Shown here: positions 9,206 to 17,612 of the stretch, piece by piece
Layout: each line of letters opens with the position of its first letter
Numbering within the stretch: position 1 is the stretch's first letter
From: Holophagales bacterium
GTDB taxonomy: Bacteria > Acidobacteriota > Thermoanaerobaculia > UBA5066
Length of the DNA stretch: 64,000 nucleotides
Direction of reading: 5' to 3'
Assembly (NCBI GenBank): GCA_016716705.1
Contig: JADJVF010000012.1
Location: 1 to 64,000, forward strand
Program-made: the position numbers and the translations under genes
The notes under the pieces: generated by a model
What the model was told of the DNA's origin: nothing
The model's input: only the letters and a program-made list of their open reading frames with translations
Database searches by the model: none

Positions 9206-11500
9206 TTGAAGAAGCTCGTCGAAACCCTGGCATCCCTCAAGCTCGCGGTCATCCTCCTGGTCGTCCTCCTCATCGGCCTGTCGGCCGGGACGATCCTCGA
9301 GTCCCGCACCGACGCGGCGACGGCGGGGAAGCTCGTCTACTACTCCTGGTGGTTCCTGGGGCTCCAGGGGCTCTTCGCGGTCAACGTCGCCTGCTCGATC
9401 GCGAACCTCTTCCCGTGGGGAAGGAAGCGCGTCGGCTTCGTCATGACGCACGCCTCGCTCCTCCTGATCTTCGTCGGCGCGTCGCTGACGTACTTCTTCA
9501 AGGTGGAGGGGCAGCTCGGTCTCTGGGAAGGCGAAAACGGCGCGGTCGCCGTCGAGCGGGACTCTCAGGGGAAAATCGTCGCGCAGCATGAGCTGCCCTT
9601 CTCGGTGAAGCTCGACGACTTCGTCCTCGAGACCTACCAGGGGACGATGCGTCCCTCCGGCTTCGCGAGCCAGGTCGTCGTGACCGACACCGACACCGGG
9701 AAGAGCTTTCCGGCGAGGATCTGGATGAACACGCCGCTCCACCACCGCGGGTGGTCGCTCTTCCAGTCGAGCTACCAGCAGGACGGCGGGCGCGAGGCGA
9801 CGGTCCTCTCCGTCTCGAAGGACCCCGGGCAGCTCGTCGTCTTCGCCGGCTACGCGACGCTCGTCCTCGGGATGATCCTCGTCCTCCTGACGCGCGTCTC
9901 GCAGAAGCGCGAGCTCGAGGCGTTCGAGGCGAAGGTCGCCGCGGGCGGGATGTCGCTCCCGACGATGACGCGCTCGCTCCTCCTCGCGCTCGCGCTCCTG
10001 CCGCTCGCCGCGCCGGCGCGGGCCGAAGGGCCCGCGAACGTCGAGGCGTTCAAGCGCCTGCCGGTGCAGCACGACGGGCGGGTCATGCCGCTCGACACGC
10101 TGGCCCGCGAGACGGTCTGGACCGTGACGGGCTCGCACTCCTGGAACGGCGAGGATCCGGTCGCGACGTTCACGGGATGGCTCTTCGACCCGCAGTCCGC
10201 CGCGAAGGCGCCCGTGGTGAAGCTGGGCAGCAAGGCGCTCGCCGCCGCGGCCGGGATCGACCCCTCGGCAAAGCACGCTTCCTTCGAGCAGCTCGTCGGG
10301 AACCAGCGGCTCATGCAGCTCGTCCAGGCGGCGGGCCAGGCGGCCTCCCAGGACAAGCCTCGGACCGGGGTCCTCAAGGACGCCGAGAAGCTCGAGCACC
10401 GCCTGACCTCCTTCTACAGCGTCCTCCAGCGCGACGTCGTCCGGCCGATCCCCGTCCCGGGCGACGCCAGGGCCCGCTGGAACCTGCCGCTGGAGGTCAC
10501 CCCCGAGGCGCTCCTTTCTCACGCGAACGGCCCGCGCCTGCCGGGGTGGCCGACCGCGAAGAAGATCGACGGGGAGATCCTCTACAACCGCGTCAACCCG
10601 TCGCGGCTCTCGTGGCTCGTCCTCCTCGCCGCGCTCGTCGTCTCGATCGCGGCGTGGGTGAGGTCGAGCCGCCTCCTCGACGGCGTCTCCTTCGCCCTCC
10701 TGATCCTCGGCTTCGCGGCGATGTCGTGGGGGATCGGGATGCGGTGGGCCGCCGGAGAGCGGATCCCGGCCGCGAACATGTACGAGTCGCTTCTCTTCCT
10801 CGCGTGGGGCGTCGGGCTCTTTGCCGTCATCGCGTACGCGCTGCTGAAGAACCGGATCGTCGTGATCAACGCCGCGGCGATGTCCGCGCTGACGATGGCC
10901 CTCACCGACCTCCTCCCGATGGACCGCTTCATCCACCCGATCGCCCCGGTCCTGGCGGGGACGCCGTGGCTCGCGATCCACGTCCCGATCATCATGGTCG
11001 GCTACGCGGTCCTCGCGCTCGGCCTCGTCGTCGCGCACATGCAGATCGGCCTCGCGGCGTTCGGGAAGGGGCGCGGGGCGCTCGTCGAGAAGATGTACGA
11101 GCTCCTCTACTGGTACATGTTCGTCGGGTCGATCTTCCTCCTCGCCGGGATCCTGACCGGCTCCGTCTGGGCCGCCTCGTCGTGGGGCCGCTACTGGGGC
11201 TGGGACCCGAAGGAGGTCTGGTCGCTCGTGGCGTTCCTCGCCTACATGGCGATCCTCCACCTGAAGGTCGACAAGGTGATCGGGACGTTCGGCGTGGCGG
11301 TCATCAGCATCGCCGCGTTCCAGACGATCCTGATGACCTACCTCGGCGTGAACTTCGTCCTGAACGTCGGCATGCACTCCTACGGCATGGGGGACTCCCC
11401 GGTCGTGAAGTGGATGATCGTCACGGCGCTCGTCGAGCTCGTCTTCCTCGTCGTGGCCGGCGTGGCGTGGCGCGACCGGAGGAGGACGCTCGAGGCCTGA
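9206..11500 (+). CDS. Cytochrome c biogenesis protein, ResB-CcsA fusion
   Basis: This protein joins the two halves of the system II haem exporter/ligase. The N-terminal third is ResB-like (membrane helices at LASLKLAVILLVVLL and later, with a periplasmic loop). The middle contains a second hydrophobic leader and the HDGRVMPLDTLARE segment. The C-terminal third is CcsA with several helices and the tryptophan-rich WGWDPKEVWSL haem-handling motif. It would attach haem to CxxCH cytochromes in the periplasm, such as the tetrahaem protein at 20536 and the haem sensor kinase. I prefer the TTG at 9206 because AAGGA lies 10 bases upstream and the protein then starts KKLVETLASLK as in ResB homologues. 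An ATG at 9143 would add 21 residues and has no clear ribosome site. Confidence 0.9.
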   Translation: MKKLVETLASLKLAVILLVVLLIGLSAGTILESRTDAATAGKLVYYSWWFLGLQGLFAVNVACSIANLFPWGRKRVGFVMTHASLLLIFVGASLTYFFKVEGQLGLWEGENGAVAVERDSQGKIVAQHELPFSVKLDDFVLETYQGTMRPSGFASQVVVTDTDTGKSFPARIWMNTPLHHRGWSLFQSSYQQDGGREATVLSVSKDPGQLVVFAGYATLVLGMILVLLTRVSQKRELEAFEAKVAAGGMSLPTMTRSLLLALALLPLAAPARAEGPANVEAFKRLPVQHDGRVMPLDTLARETVWTVTGSHSWNGEDPVATFTGWLFDPQSAAKAPVVKLGSKALAAAAGIDPSAKHASFEQLVGNQRLMQLVQAAGQAASQDKPRTGVLKDAEKLEHRLTSFYSVLQRDVVRPIPVPGDARARWNLPLEVTPEALLSHANGPRLPGWPTAKKIDGEILYNRVNPSRLSWLVLLAALVVSIAAWVRSSRLLDGVSFALLILGFAAMSWGIGMRWAAGERIPAANMYESLLFLAWGVGLFAVIAYALLKNRIVVINAAAMSALTMALTDLLPMDRFIHPIAPVLAGTPWLAIHVPIIMVGYAVLALGLVVAHMQIGLAAFGKGRGALVEKMYELLYWYMFVGSIFLLAGILTGSVWAASSWGRYWGWDPKEVWSLVAFLAYMAILHLKVDKVIGTFGVAVISIAAFQTILMTYLGVNFVLNVGMHSYGMGDSPVVKWMIVTALVELVFLVVAGVAWRDRRRTLEA

Positions 11501-11504
11501 GGCC

Positions 11505-12077
11505 TCAGCCCTTCTTTCGTTTCAGGTGGAGGATCAGCGACGGGATCTCCGGCTTGCCGCCCTTCCAGCCGATCCATTCCTCCCGGATCTCGTCGGGGCC
11601 GAGGAGCTCGATCCGGACGGCGTGGATGTGGACGTCCTTCGCCGGGTCGACGTTCGTGCCGCCGTCGAAGTCCATCGCGATGACGTTCCCCGTCACCGTC
11701 CTGGCCCTCACGCGCGGCTGGTTCTGCGCCGCGCAGTAGTGGGTCATCACGAGGTCGGTCCCGTCCCGGTGGTAGACGGAGACCATCTCGTGCGGCGTGC
11801 CGGGGGCGAGCGTCGAGACGACGGCTGACCCGGCGCCGGTCACCCGGTAGCTGTCGGCGACGTGTCCCGCCGGCCCCATCTTCGGCTCCACCTCGACCCA
11901 GTCGCCCGCGAGGGCCTTCAGCTTCTCGAGGGCCGCGGCGCCCGAGCCGGGCGGGGCGGGCGCGGGGGTCGGGAGCGCGTCGGGCTTCTTCGGCTCCTCG
12001 GCTCCGAGAAGCGCCATGGACGAAGCGAGAAGGGCGGCGACGAGCATTCGGCAGGCCAGGGCGGCGGGCGTCTTCAT
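11505..12077 (-). CDS. Secreted protein of unknown function
   Basis: This 190-residue protein has a signal peptide (hydrophobic MLVAALLASSMALLG) and a mature domain that begins with LKALAGDWVEVEPK, reminiscent of small lipocalin-like proteins with an LxGxW start. An Ala/Pro-rich linker lies between signal and domain. It resembles in style, but not clearly in sequence, the DUF6265-type protein at 39623. It is convergent with the ResB-CcsA gene, and only four bases separate the stops. No catalytic motif is apparent. Confidence 0.7.
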   Translation of the reverse strand: MKTPAALACRMLVAALLASSMALLGAEEPKKPDALPTPAPAPPGSGAAALEKLKALAGDWVEVEPKMGPAGHVADSYRVTGAGSAVVSTLAPGTPHEMVSVYHRDGTDLVMTHYCAAQNQPRVRARTVTGNVIAMDFDGGTNVDPAKDVHIHAVRIELLGPDEIREEWIGWKGGKPEIPSLILHLKRKKG

Positions 12078-12259
12078 CGGATCCTCCTGGGGGCGCGATG
12101 CAAATCGTACGCCCGCCAGCCGGGGCGGGTCTCCTCGCTGGACGGCGAGCCCCGTCCTCCTTATCCTCGCCTGTTGGGCCGCCCCCGAGAGGGCGCGCCC
12201 GACCCCTCTCCCGGCGACCGCGGTTCCGCGGCTCCGGCGAGCCGGGGACGAGGAGCCTC

Positions 12260-14392
12260 ATGCCGGACTTCCGAATCCGAGAACACCCGATCCTTCCGGT
12301 GCCCGGCGAGGCCGTGGTGCCGTTCCGATGGAGAGGCGAGACCTACAAGGCGCGGCCTGGCGAGACCATCGCGTCAGCCCTCTTCGCGAACGGCGTCCGC
12401 ATCTTCGGCCACCACCACAAGGACGGATCGCCGCAGGGAATCTTCTGCGCGAACGGCCAGTGCGCGCAGTGCTCGGTCGTGGCGAACGGGCTGTCGGTCA
12501 AGTCGTGCATGGTGCCCGTGACGGAGGGGATGGCGGTCGAGCCGCTCGACGGCAAGGCGATGCTCCTCGACGCGGACGGCGACCTGCGCTTCCACGACGT
12601 GGAGACGATCGAGACCGAGTGCCTGATCCTGGGCGGAGGCCCGGCGGGCCTGGCCGCGGCGATCGAGCTCGGCAAGGCCGGGGTGAACGTCGTCCTCGTC
12701 GACGACAAGGCGGCCCTTGGGGGAAAGCTGGTCCTCCAGACGCACAAGTTCTTCGGCTCCATCGAGGCCTGCCACGCGGGGACCCGCGGCATGGACATCG
12801 GCAGGAAGCTGGAGGTCGAAGTCCGCTCCTTTCCGAGCGTGAGACTCTGGACCGAGACGACGGCCCTGGCGGTCTTCTCGGATCGGAAGGTGGGCGTGCT
12901 GCGGGGAAGTCACTACTTCCTCGTCCGTCCGCACGTTCTCCTCGTGGCGACCGGGGCCCGCGAGAAGTCGCTCGTCTTCAAGGGGAACACGCTCCCCGGC
13001 GTCTACGGCGCGGGGGCGTTCCAGACCCTCGTCAACCGCGACCTCGTTCGTCCCGCCGAGCGCCTCTTCGTCGTCGGCGGAGGGAACGTCGGCCTCATCG
13101 GCGCCTACCACGCGCTCCAGGCGGGGATCCAGGTCGTCGGCCTCTGCGAGGCGCTCGACGACTGCGGCGGCTACAAGGTCCACAAGGACAAGCTCGTGAG
13201 GATGGGCGTGCCGATCCACACGCGGCACACGGTCGTCTCGGCGAACGGACACGAAGAAGTGGAGAGCGTGACCATCGCGCGCCTCGACCCGTCCTGGAAG
13301 GCCGTCCCCGGGACGGAGAAGACCTTCAAGTGCGACACGCTCCTCGTCGCCGTCGGCCTCGACCCCGTCGACGAGTTCCTGAGGAAGGCGAAGGAGTTCG
13401 GTCTCCCCGTCCTCGGGGCCGGAGACGCCGAGGAGATCGCGGAGGCGAGCGCGGCGATGTTCACGGGGAAGATCAGGGGGACCGAGATCGCGCGGATGCT
13501 GGGGCGCGACGTCGGAGAGGTGCCTGCCGAGTGGCTGCGCACGGCCGAGGTCCTGAAGGCGCGGCCCGGGGCCGTCATCACCGAGGAGATCCCCGGGAAC
13601 GAGACGGGCGTCTTCCCGATCTTTCACTGTTCCCAGGAGATTCCCTGCAACCCCTGCACGTCGATCTGCCCGAAGGGAGCGATCCGGATCGAAGGGGACG
13701 ACATCCTCGGCCTGCCGACGTTCGACGAGAGCGCCTGCATCGCCTGCGAGCAGTGCGTGGCGATCTGCCCCGGCCTCGCCGTGACGCTCGTCGACTACCG
13801 GAAGAAGGACGCCGAAGGGGTTCTCGTCTCCATCCCCTTCGAATTTCCGAAGACGTCGATCAAGGAAGGGGACATGGTCACGGTCCTGGACACGCTGGGC
13901 AAGGTCCTCGGGCACGTGCCGGTGGCGAAGGTCCGCTCGCCGAAGTTCGCGGACCACGCCCTCCTCGTGAAGGTGAAGGCGCCGCGCGAGATCGCCAAGC
14001 TGATCGCCGGCATCCAGGTCCAGGCGCCGTGGGTCTCGGCGGCGATGGAGGAGGAGGTGCAGCGGATCGACGACGATGACGTCGTCTGCCGCTGCGAGCG
14101 CGTGACGGCGGGGGAGATCCGGCGGCACATCCGCGAGGGCGTGCGCGACCTGAACCACCTCAAGGCCCTCACCCGAGCCGGCATGGGCGCCTGCGGCGGC
14201 AAGACGTGTCCGAGCCTCATCGCGCGGGTCTTCCGCGAGGAGGGCGTGCCGCTCGCGCACGTGACGCCGCTGACGCAGCGTCCGGTCTTCATGGAGGTCC
14301 CGCTCGGCGCGTTCGCGGGCGTCGTCACGGGAGAGGGGCCGACGAGGGACGCCGCGCCCACCTCCGTCGGACCGCTCGTGGGAGGCGTGTGA
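12260..14392 (+). CDS. FAD-dependent amine/imino-acid dehydrogenase, alpha subunit with three Fe-S domains
   Basis: This 710-residue protein combines modules that are often separate subunits. Residues 15-95 are a [2Fe-2S] domain (Cys63, Cys68, Cys71, Cys83) like HcnA or the N-terminus of sarcosine oxidase alpha. An FAD/NAD(P)-binding oxidoreductase follows, with LGGGPAGLAAAIEL near residue 120 and a second dinucleotide site, VVGGGNVGLIGAY. A ferredoxin-like insert near residues 455-505 (CNPCTSICP, CIACEQCVAICP) can hold two [4Fe-4S] clusters. A BFD-like [2Fe-2S] domain follows at the C-terminus (VCRCERVTAGEI, CGGKTCP). It pairs with the beta subunit that starts inside its stop codon. Relatives oxidise proline, hydroxyproline, sarcosine, opines or glycine (to cyanide); the substrate here cannot be told from sequence. 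The ATG at 12260 has AGGAG four bases upstream. Confidence 0.85.
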   Translation: MPDFRIREHPILPVPGEAVVPFRWRGETYKARPGETIASALFANGVRIFGHHHKDGSPQGIFCANGQCAQCSVVANGLSVKSCMVPVTEGMAVEPLDGKAMLLDADGDLRFHDVETIETECLILGGGPAGLAAAIELGKAGVNVVLVDDKAALGGKLVLQTHKFFGSIEACHAGTRGMDIGRKLEVEVRSFPSVRLWTETTALAVFSDRKVGVLRGSHYFLVRPHVLLVATGAREKSLVFKGNTLPGVYGAGAFQTLVNRDLVRPAERLFVVGGGNVGLIGAYHALQAGIQVVGLCEALDDCGGYKVHKDKLVRMGVPIHTRHTVVSANGHEEVESVTIARLDPSWKAVPGTEKTFKCDTLLVAVGLDPVDEFLRKAKEFGLPVLGAGDAEEIAEASAAMFTGKIRGTEIARMLGRDVGEVPAEWLRTAEVLKARPGAVITEEIPGNETGVFPIFHCSQEIPCNPCTSICPKGAIRIEGDDILGLPTFDESACIACEQCVAICPGLAVTLVDYRKKDAEGVLVSIPFEFPKTSIKEGDMVTVLDTLGKVLGHVPVAKVRSPKFADHALLVKVKAPREIAKLIAGIQVQAPWVSAAMEEEVQRIDDDDVVCRCERVTAGEIRRHIREGVRDLNHLKALTRAGMGACGGKTCPSLIARVFREEGVPLAHVTPLTQRPVFMEVPLGAFAGVVTGEGPTRDAAPTSVGPLVGGV

Positions 14393-15549
14393 TGACGACC
14401 TCCGTCTACGACGCCGTCGTCGTCGGCGCGGGAAGCGTCGGCATGCCCACCGCGATGTACCTGGCGGAGAAGGGGCTGAAGGTCCTCTGCGTCGACCAGT
14501 TCGCCTCCGCAGGGCAGGGCAGCAACAAGGCGGCCATCGGTGGCCTGCGCGCTACGCACTCCTCGCCCGCGAAGATCCGGCTCTGCCTCGACTCGCTGAA
14601 GACGTTCTCCACGTGGAAGGAGACGCACGGATTCGACATCGAGTGGCGTCAGGGCGGGTACCTGTTCGTCGCCTACCGGCCGGGCGAGGCGAAGACCCTC
14701 AAGGAGCTCCTCGTCGTCCAGAAGAAGGCGGGACTTACCATCGACTGGTACGAGAAGGACGCCCTCCTCGCGCTCGTCCCCGGCCTCGATGCCGAAGGAC
14801 TTCTCGGCGGGACGTTCTCGCCCGGGGACGGGTCGGCCTCCCCCATGCTCTCGGCCTGCGCGTTCCACAAGCGCGCCGTCGCGCTCGGCGTGGAGTGCCG
14901 CTTCAACGAGCGGGTCACGAGCATCATGAGGAGGAAGGGGACGGTCGTCGGCGTCAGGACCGACAAGGGGGGCTATGCGACGCCCTGCGTCGTCAACGCG
15001 GCGGGGCCGTGGGCGCGGTCGCTCGCGCAGTCGGGCGGCCTCGACGTCCCCGTGAATCCGGATTGTCACGAAGCCGGAATCACCGAGCCGGCGCAGCGGT
15101 TCCTGGAGCCGATGGTCGTCGACATCCGCCGGACGCCGGGTGCCGCGAACTACTACTTCTACCAGGCGCACTCGGGCCAGGTGATCTTCTGCATCACGCC
15201 CGACCCGCCTCTCATCGGGACGGATCGCCGCGAGACCTCGGAGTTCCTGCCGATGGTGGCCCGCCGGATGGTCGGGCTCATGCCGAAGCTGGCGAACCTG
15301 AAGGTGCGGCGGACGTGGCGCGGTCTCTACCCGATGACGCCCGACGGCTCGCCCGTCGTCGGCCGGAGCGCGACGCTCGATGGCTACCTCGATGCCGTCG
15401 GCATGTGCGGGCAGGGCTACATGCTAGGTCCCGGCGTCGGCGCCCTCGTCTCGCGCATGGTGACGAAGACGCTGACGGCGGAAGACGAGGGCGTCCTTCA
15501 CGAGCTGCGCCCGGGACGGGAGTTCGGGGGGGTGGAGAAGCTGAAGTAG
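14392..15549 (+). CDS. FAD-dependent oxidoreductase, beta subunit (DAO family)
   Basis: This 385-residue D-amino-acid-oxidase-fold protein has the FAD site VVVGAGSVGMPTAMYLAEKG at its N-terminus and the family C-terminal segment GLYPMTPDGSPVVG followed by GQGYMLGPGVG. It overlaps the alpha gene by one base (TGATG), which indicates translational coupling and a complex. In the sarcosine oxidase / proline dehydrogenase / HcnBC group the beta subunit is the site of C-N bond oxidation. Electrons would pass to the Fe-S centres of the alpha subunit. The substrate is probably a secondary amine or imino acid. It is about 37 kb from the ornithine operon, so any link between them is speculative. Confidence 0.85.
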   Translation: MTTSVYDAVVVGAGSVGMPTAMYLAEKGLKVLCVDQFASAGQGSNKAAIGGLRATHSSPAKIRLCLDSLKTFSTWKETHGFDIEWRQGGYLFVAYRPGEAKTLKELLVVQKKAGLTIDWYEKDALLALVPGLDAEGLLGGTFSPGDGSASPMLSACAFHKRAVALGVECRFNERVTSIMRRKGTVVGVRTDKGGYATPCVVNAAGPWARSLAQSGGLDVPVNPDCHEAGITEPAQRFLEPMVVDIRRTPGAANYYFYQAHSGQVIFCITPDPPLIGTDRRETSEFLPMVARRMVGLMPKLANLKVRRTWRGLYPMTPDGSPVVGRSATLDGYLDAVGMCGQGYMLGPGVGALVSRMVTKTLTAEDEGVLHELRPGREFGGVEKLK

Positions 15550-15590
15550 GGCGCGTCGCTCCGTTCAGGTCTGTGGTATTCAGTGCGGCC

Positions 15591-16229
15591 ATGAGCGAAA
15601 CCCCGAAGGGCCGCCCAGAGAGCTTCGTCTGCCAGGAATGCGGCGGCCCGTTCACCGTGAGCGGGCAGATCCTGGGCAGATACCCCGGATGGAAGCCGAA
15701 GACCTGCTTCAAGTGCAAGAACGGAAAGGGCAAGGCCGGCTCTCGCGAGGAGAACCTCCCCGTCGCCTCCGTCCTCGCCCGCCATACGGCAGGGCCGAAG
15801 GACGGGGTCTTCACGGACGGCGCCGCCGACCCGAACCCCGGTCCGGGGGGCTGGGGAGCGGTCCGCGTCGTCGGGGACCGGGTCATCGCCGAGGACTGCG
15901 GTCACGAGCCCCACACGACGAACAACCGGATGGAGCTCATCGCGCTCGTCGCCGGGTGCCGGCTCGTCCCCCGGGGAACTCCGGCCATCCTCTACACCGA
16001 CAGCATGCTCTGCGTGAACACGCTCACGAAGTGGGCGGAAGGCTGGGAAGCCCGAGGCTGGAGGCGCAAGGACGGCCCGATCAAGAACCTCGAGCTCGTT
16101 CAGGAGCTCTACCTCACCCTCCGGTCTCGTCCCGAGCTGGAGGTCCGCTGGGTCGCCGCTCACTCCGGCATCCGCTGGAACGAATACGCCGACGCCCTCG
16201 CCACGGCCTATCGAAGAAAGGTGCGCTGA
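15591..16229 (+). CDS. rnhA: Ribonuclease HI with N-terminal zinc ribbon
   Basis: This 212-residue protein has an N-terminal four-cysteine ribbon (Cys14, Cys17, Cys39, Cys42) and a full RNase HI domain from about residue 70. All catalytic positions are present: Asp76 in FTDGAADPNPGPGG, Glu115 in NNRMELIAL, Asp137 in YTDSM, and His191 and Asp201 in AAHSGIRWNEYAD. It should cut the RNA strand of RNA-DNA hybrids using Mg2+. The extra ribbon is unusual for a housekeeping RNase HI and may direct nucleic-acid binding. The gene lies 41 bases after the flavoenzyme operon and converges on the regulator gene, with 15 bases between their stops. Confidence 0.9.
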   Translation: MSETPKGRPESFVCQECGGPFTVSGQILGRYPGWKPKTCFKCKNGKGKAGSREENLPVASVLARHTAGPKDGVFTDGAADPNPGPGGWGAVRVVGDRVIAEDCGHEPHTTNNRMELIALVAGCRLVPRGTPAILYTDSMLCVNTLTKWAEGWEARGWRRKDGPIKNLELVQELYLTLRSRPELEVRWVAAHSGIRWNEYADALATAYRRKVR

Positions 16230-16244
16230 CGGGATCGCCCTGGC

Positions 16245-17612
16245 TCAGGTCAGGAGCCCGTACTCCCGGAGCTTCCGGTAGAGGTTCCGCTCGCTGATCC
16301 CCAGGATGCGCGCGGTGCTCCCACGGTGCCCGTCCGTGGCGCGCAGTGTCCGCTCGATGTGCGCCCGCTCGAGCGCCTCGAGCGTGACGAGCGGCTCGGC
16401 CCCGGTCGTCCGGGGCCCCGCGGCGGGCGCGTCGGGGACGTCCCGCAGCGAGGCGGGGAGGTGCTCGGGAAGGATGACGGTCCCCTCGCAGACCACCATC
16501 GCGGCCTCGACGACGTGGAGCAGCTCCCGGACGTTTCCTGGCCAGGGGTGGCGCCGGAGGGCGCCGAGCGTTTCCGGCGACAGGCGCCTCTCGAACCCGT
16601 AGCGTTCCGCGAAACGTGCGACGAAGGTCTGCGCGAGAAGGTCGACGTCCTCGCCGCGTTCGCGAAGCGGCGGCAGCGGAAGCAGGACGGTGCTGAGGCG
16701 GTAGAAGAGGTCCTCGCGAAAGAGCCCCTGGCGGACCATCGCGTTCAGGTCGCGGTTCGTGGCCGCGAGGACGCGGACGTCCACGCGGATCTCGCTCGTC
16801 CCGCCGACGTGGCGGAACGTGGAGGTGTCGAGGACGCGCAGGAGCTTCACCTGGGTCGCGGGGCTCACCTCACCGATCTCGTCGAGGAAGACCGTGCCGC
16901 CGCTGGCCACCTCGAAGAGGCCCGGCTTGGCGCGCTCGGCGCCGGTGAACGCCCCGCGCTCGTGGCCGAACAGCTCGCTCTGGAGGAGCCCCTCTTGCAG
17001 CGCCGCGCACTCGACGACGACGAACGGCCGTGCCCGTCGCGGGCTGCGGGCGTGGAGCATCTTGGCCACCATCTCCTTGCCCGACCCGGTCTCGCCGGTG
17101 ATGAGGATGGTGGAGTCGGTGGGGGCCGCTCGCTCGACGAGGTGGAGGAGCTGGCGGAACGGCGGGCTGTCGCCGATGAAGGAGCCTCCCGGGTCGCGAG
17201 GCGTCAGGCCCCGCTCCAGGAGGTTCGCGCGCCGCCGCAGGGTCTGCCGCTCGAGCGCCCGATGGAGCCGGACCTCGAGCTCGTCGAGCGGGCAGGGCTT
17301 CGAGACGTAGTCATATGCCCCGAGCCGGATCGACTCGATCGCCGTGTCGATCGAGCCGTGACCGGTGAGCATGATGATCTCGCTCCCGGGGCTCTTTTCC
17401 CTGATCGCCCTGAGGACCTCGAGGCCGTCGAGGTCGGGAAGCTTCAGATCGAGGAGGACGATCGCGCTCTCGAGCTTTGCAGCGGCCCGGACCGCTTCCG
17501 CGCCCGTGCCGGCCGCCACCACTTCGTACCCGCTCCGCGTCAGCTCCATCGTCATCACGTGGCGGAAGACGGCGTCGTCGTCCACCAGGAGGACGGTCAC
17601 GGGCGCGTTCAC
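16245..17612 (-). CDS. NtrC-family sigma-54-dependent response regulator
   Basis: This 455-residue protein has a receiver domain (acid pocket DDD at 11-13, phospho-acceptor Asp55 in LLDLKLPD, Lys in YVSKPCP), an AAA+ domain with Walker A GETGSGKE and the sigma-54 contact loop GAFTGAE, and a C-terminal Fis helix-turn-helix ending NLYRKLREYGLLT. It is the partner of the haem kinase: its GTG start overlaps the kinase stop (GTGA). The divergent region has two palindromes and a -24/-12 promoter, so its likely target is the redox operon that starts at 19718, and perhaps its own operon. All residues needed for phosphorylation and ATP-driven activation are visible. Confidence 0.93.
   Translation of the reverse strand: MNAPVTVLLVDDDAVFRHVMTMELTRSGYEVVAAGTGAEAVRAAAKLESAIVLLDLKLPDLDGLEVLRAIREKSPGSEIIMLTGHGSIDTAIESIRLGAYDYVSKPCPLDELEVRLHRALERQTLRRRANLLERGLTPRDPGGSFIGDSPPFRQLLHLVERAAPTDSTILITGETGSGKEMVAKMLHARSPRRARPFVVVECAALQEGLLQSELFGHERGAFTGAERAKPGLFEVASGGTVFLDEIGEVSPATQVKLLRVLDTSTFRHVGGTSEIRVDVRVLAATNRDLNAMVRQGLFREDLFYRLSTVLLPLPPLRERGEDVDLLAQTFVARFAERYGFERRLSPETLGALRRHPWPGNVRELLHVVEAAMVVCEGTVILPEHLPASLRDVPDAPAAGPRTTGAEPLVTLEALERAHIERTLRATDGHRGSTARILGISERNLYRKLREYGLLT

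Noticed and set aside
11492..11506. Terminator GAGGCC-TGA-GGCCTC at the end of the ResB-CcsA gene
   Set aside because: The stem is only 6 bp and overlaps the stop codon; it is too weak to list alone.
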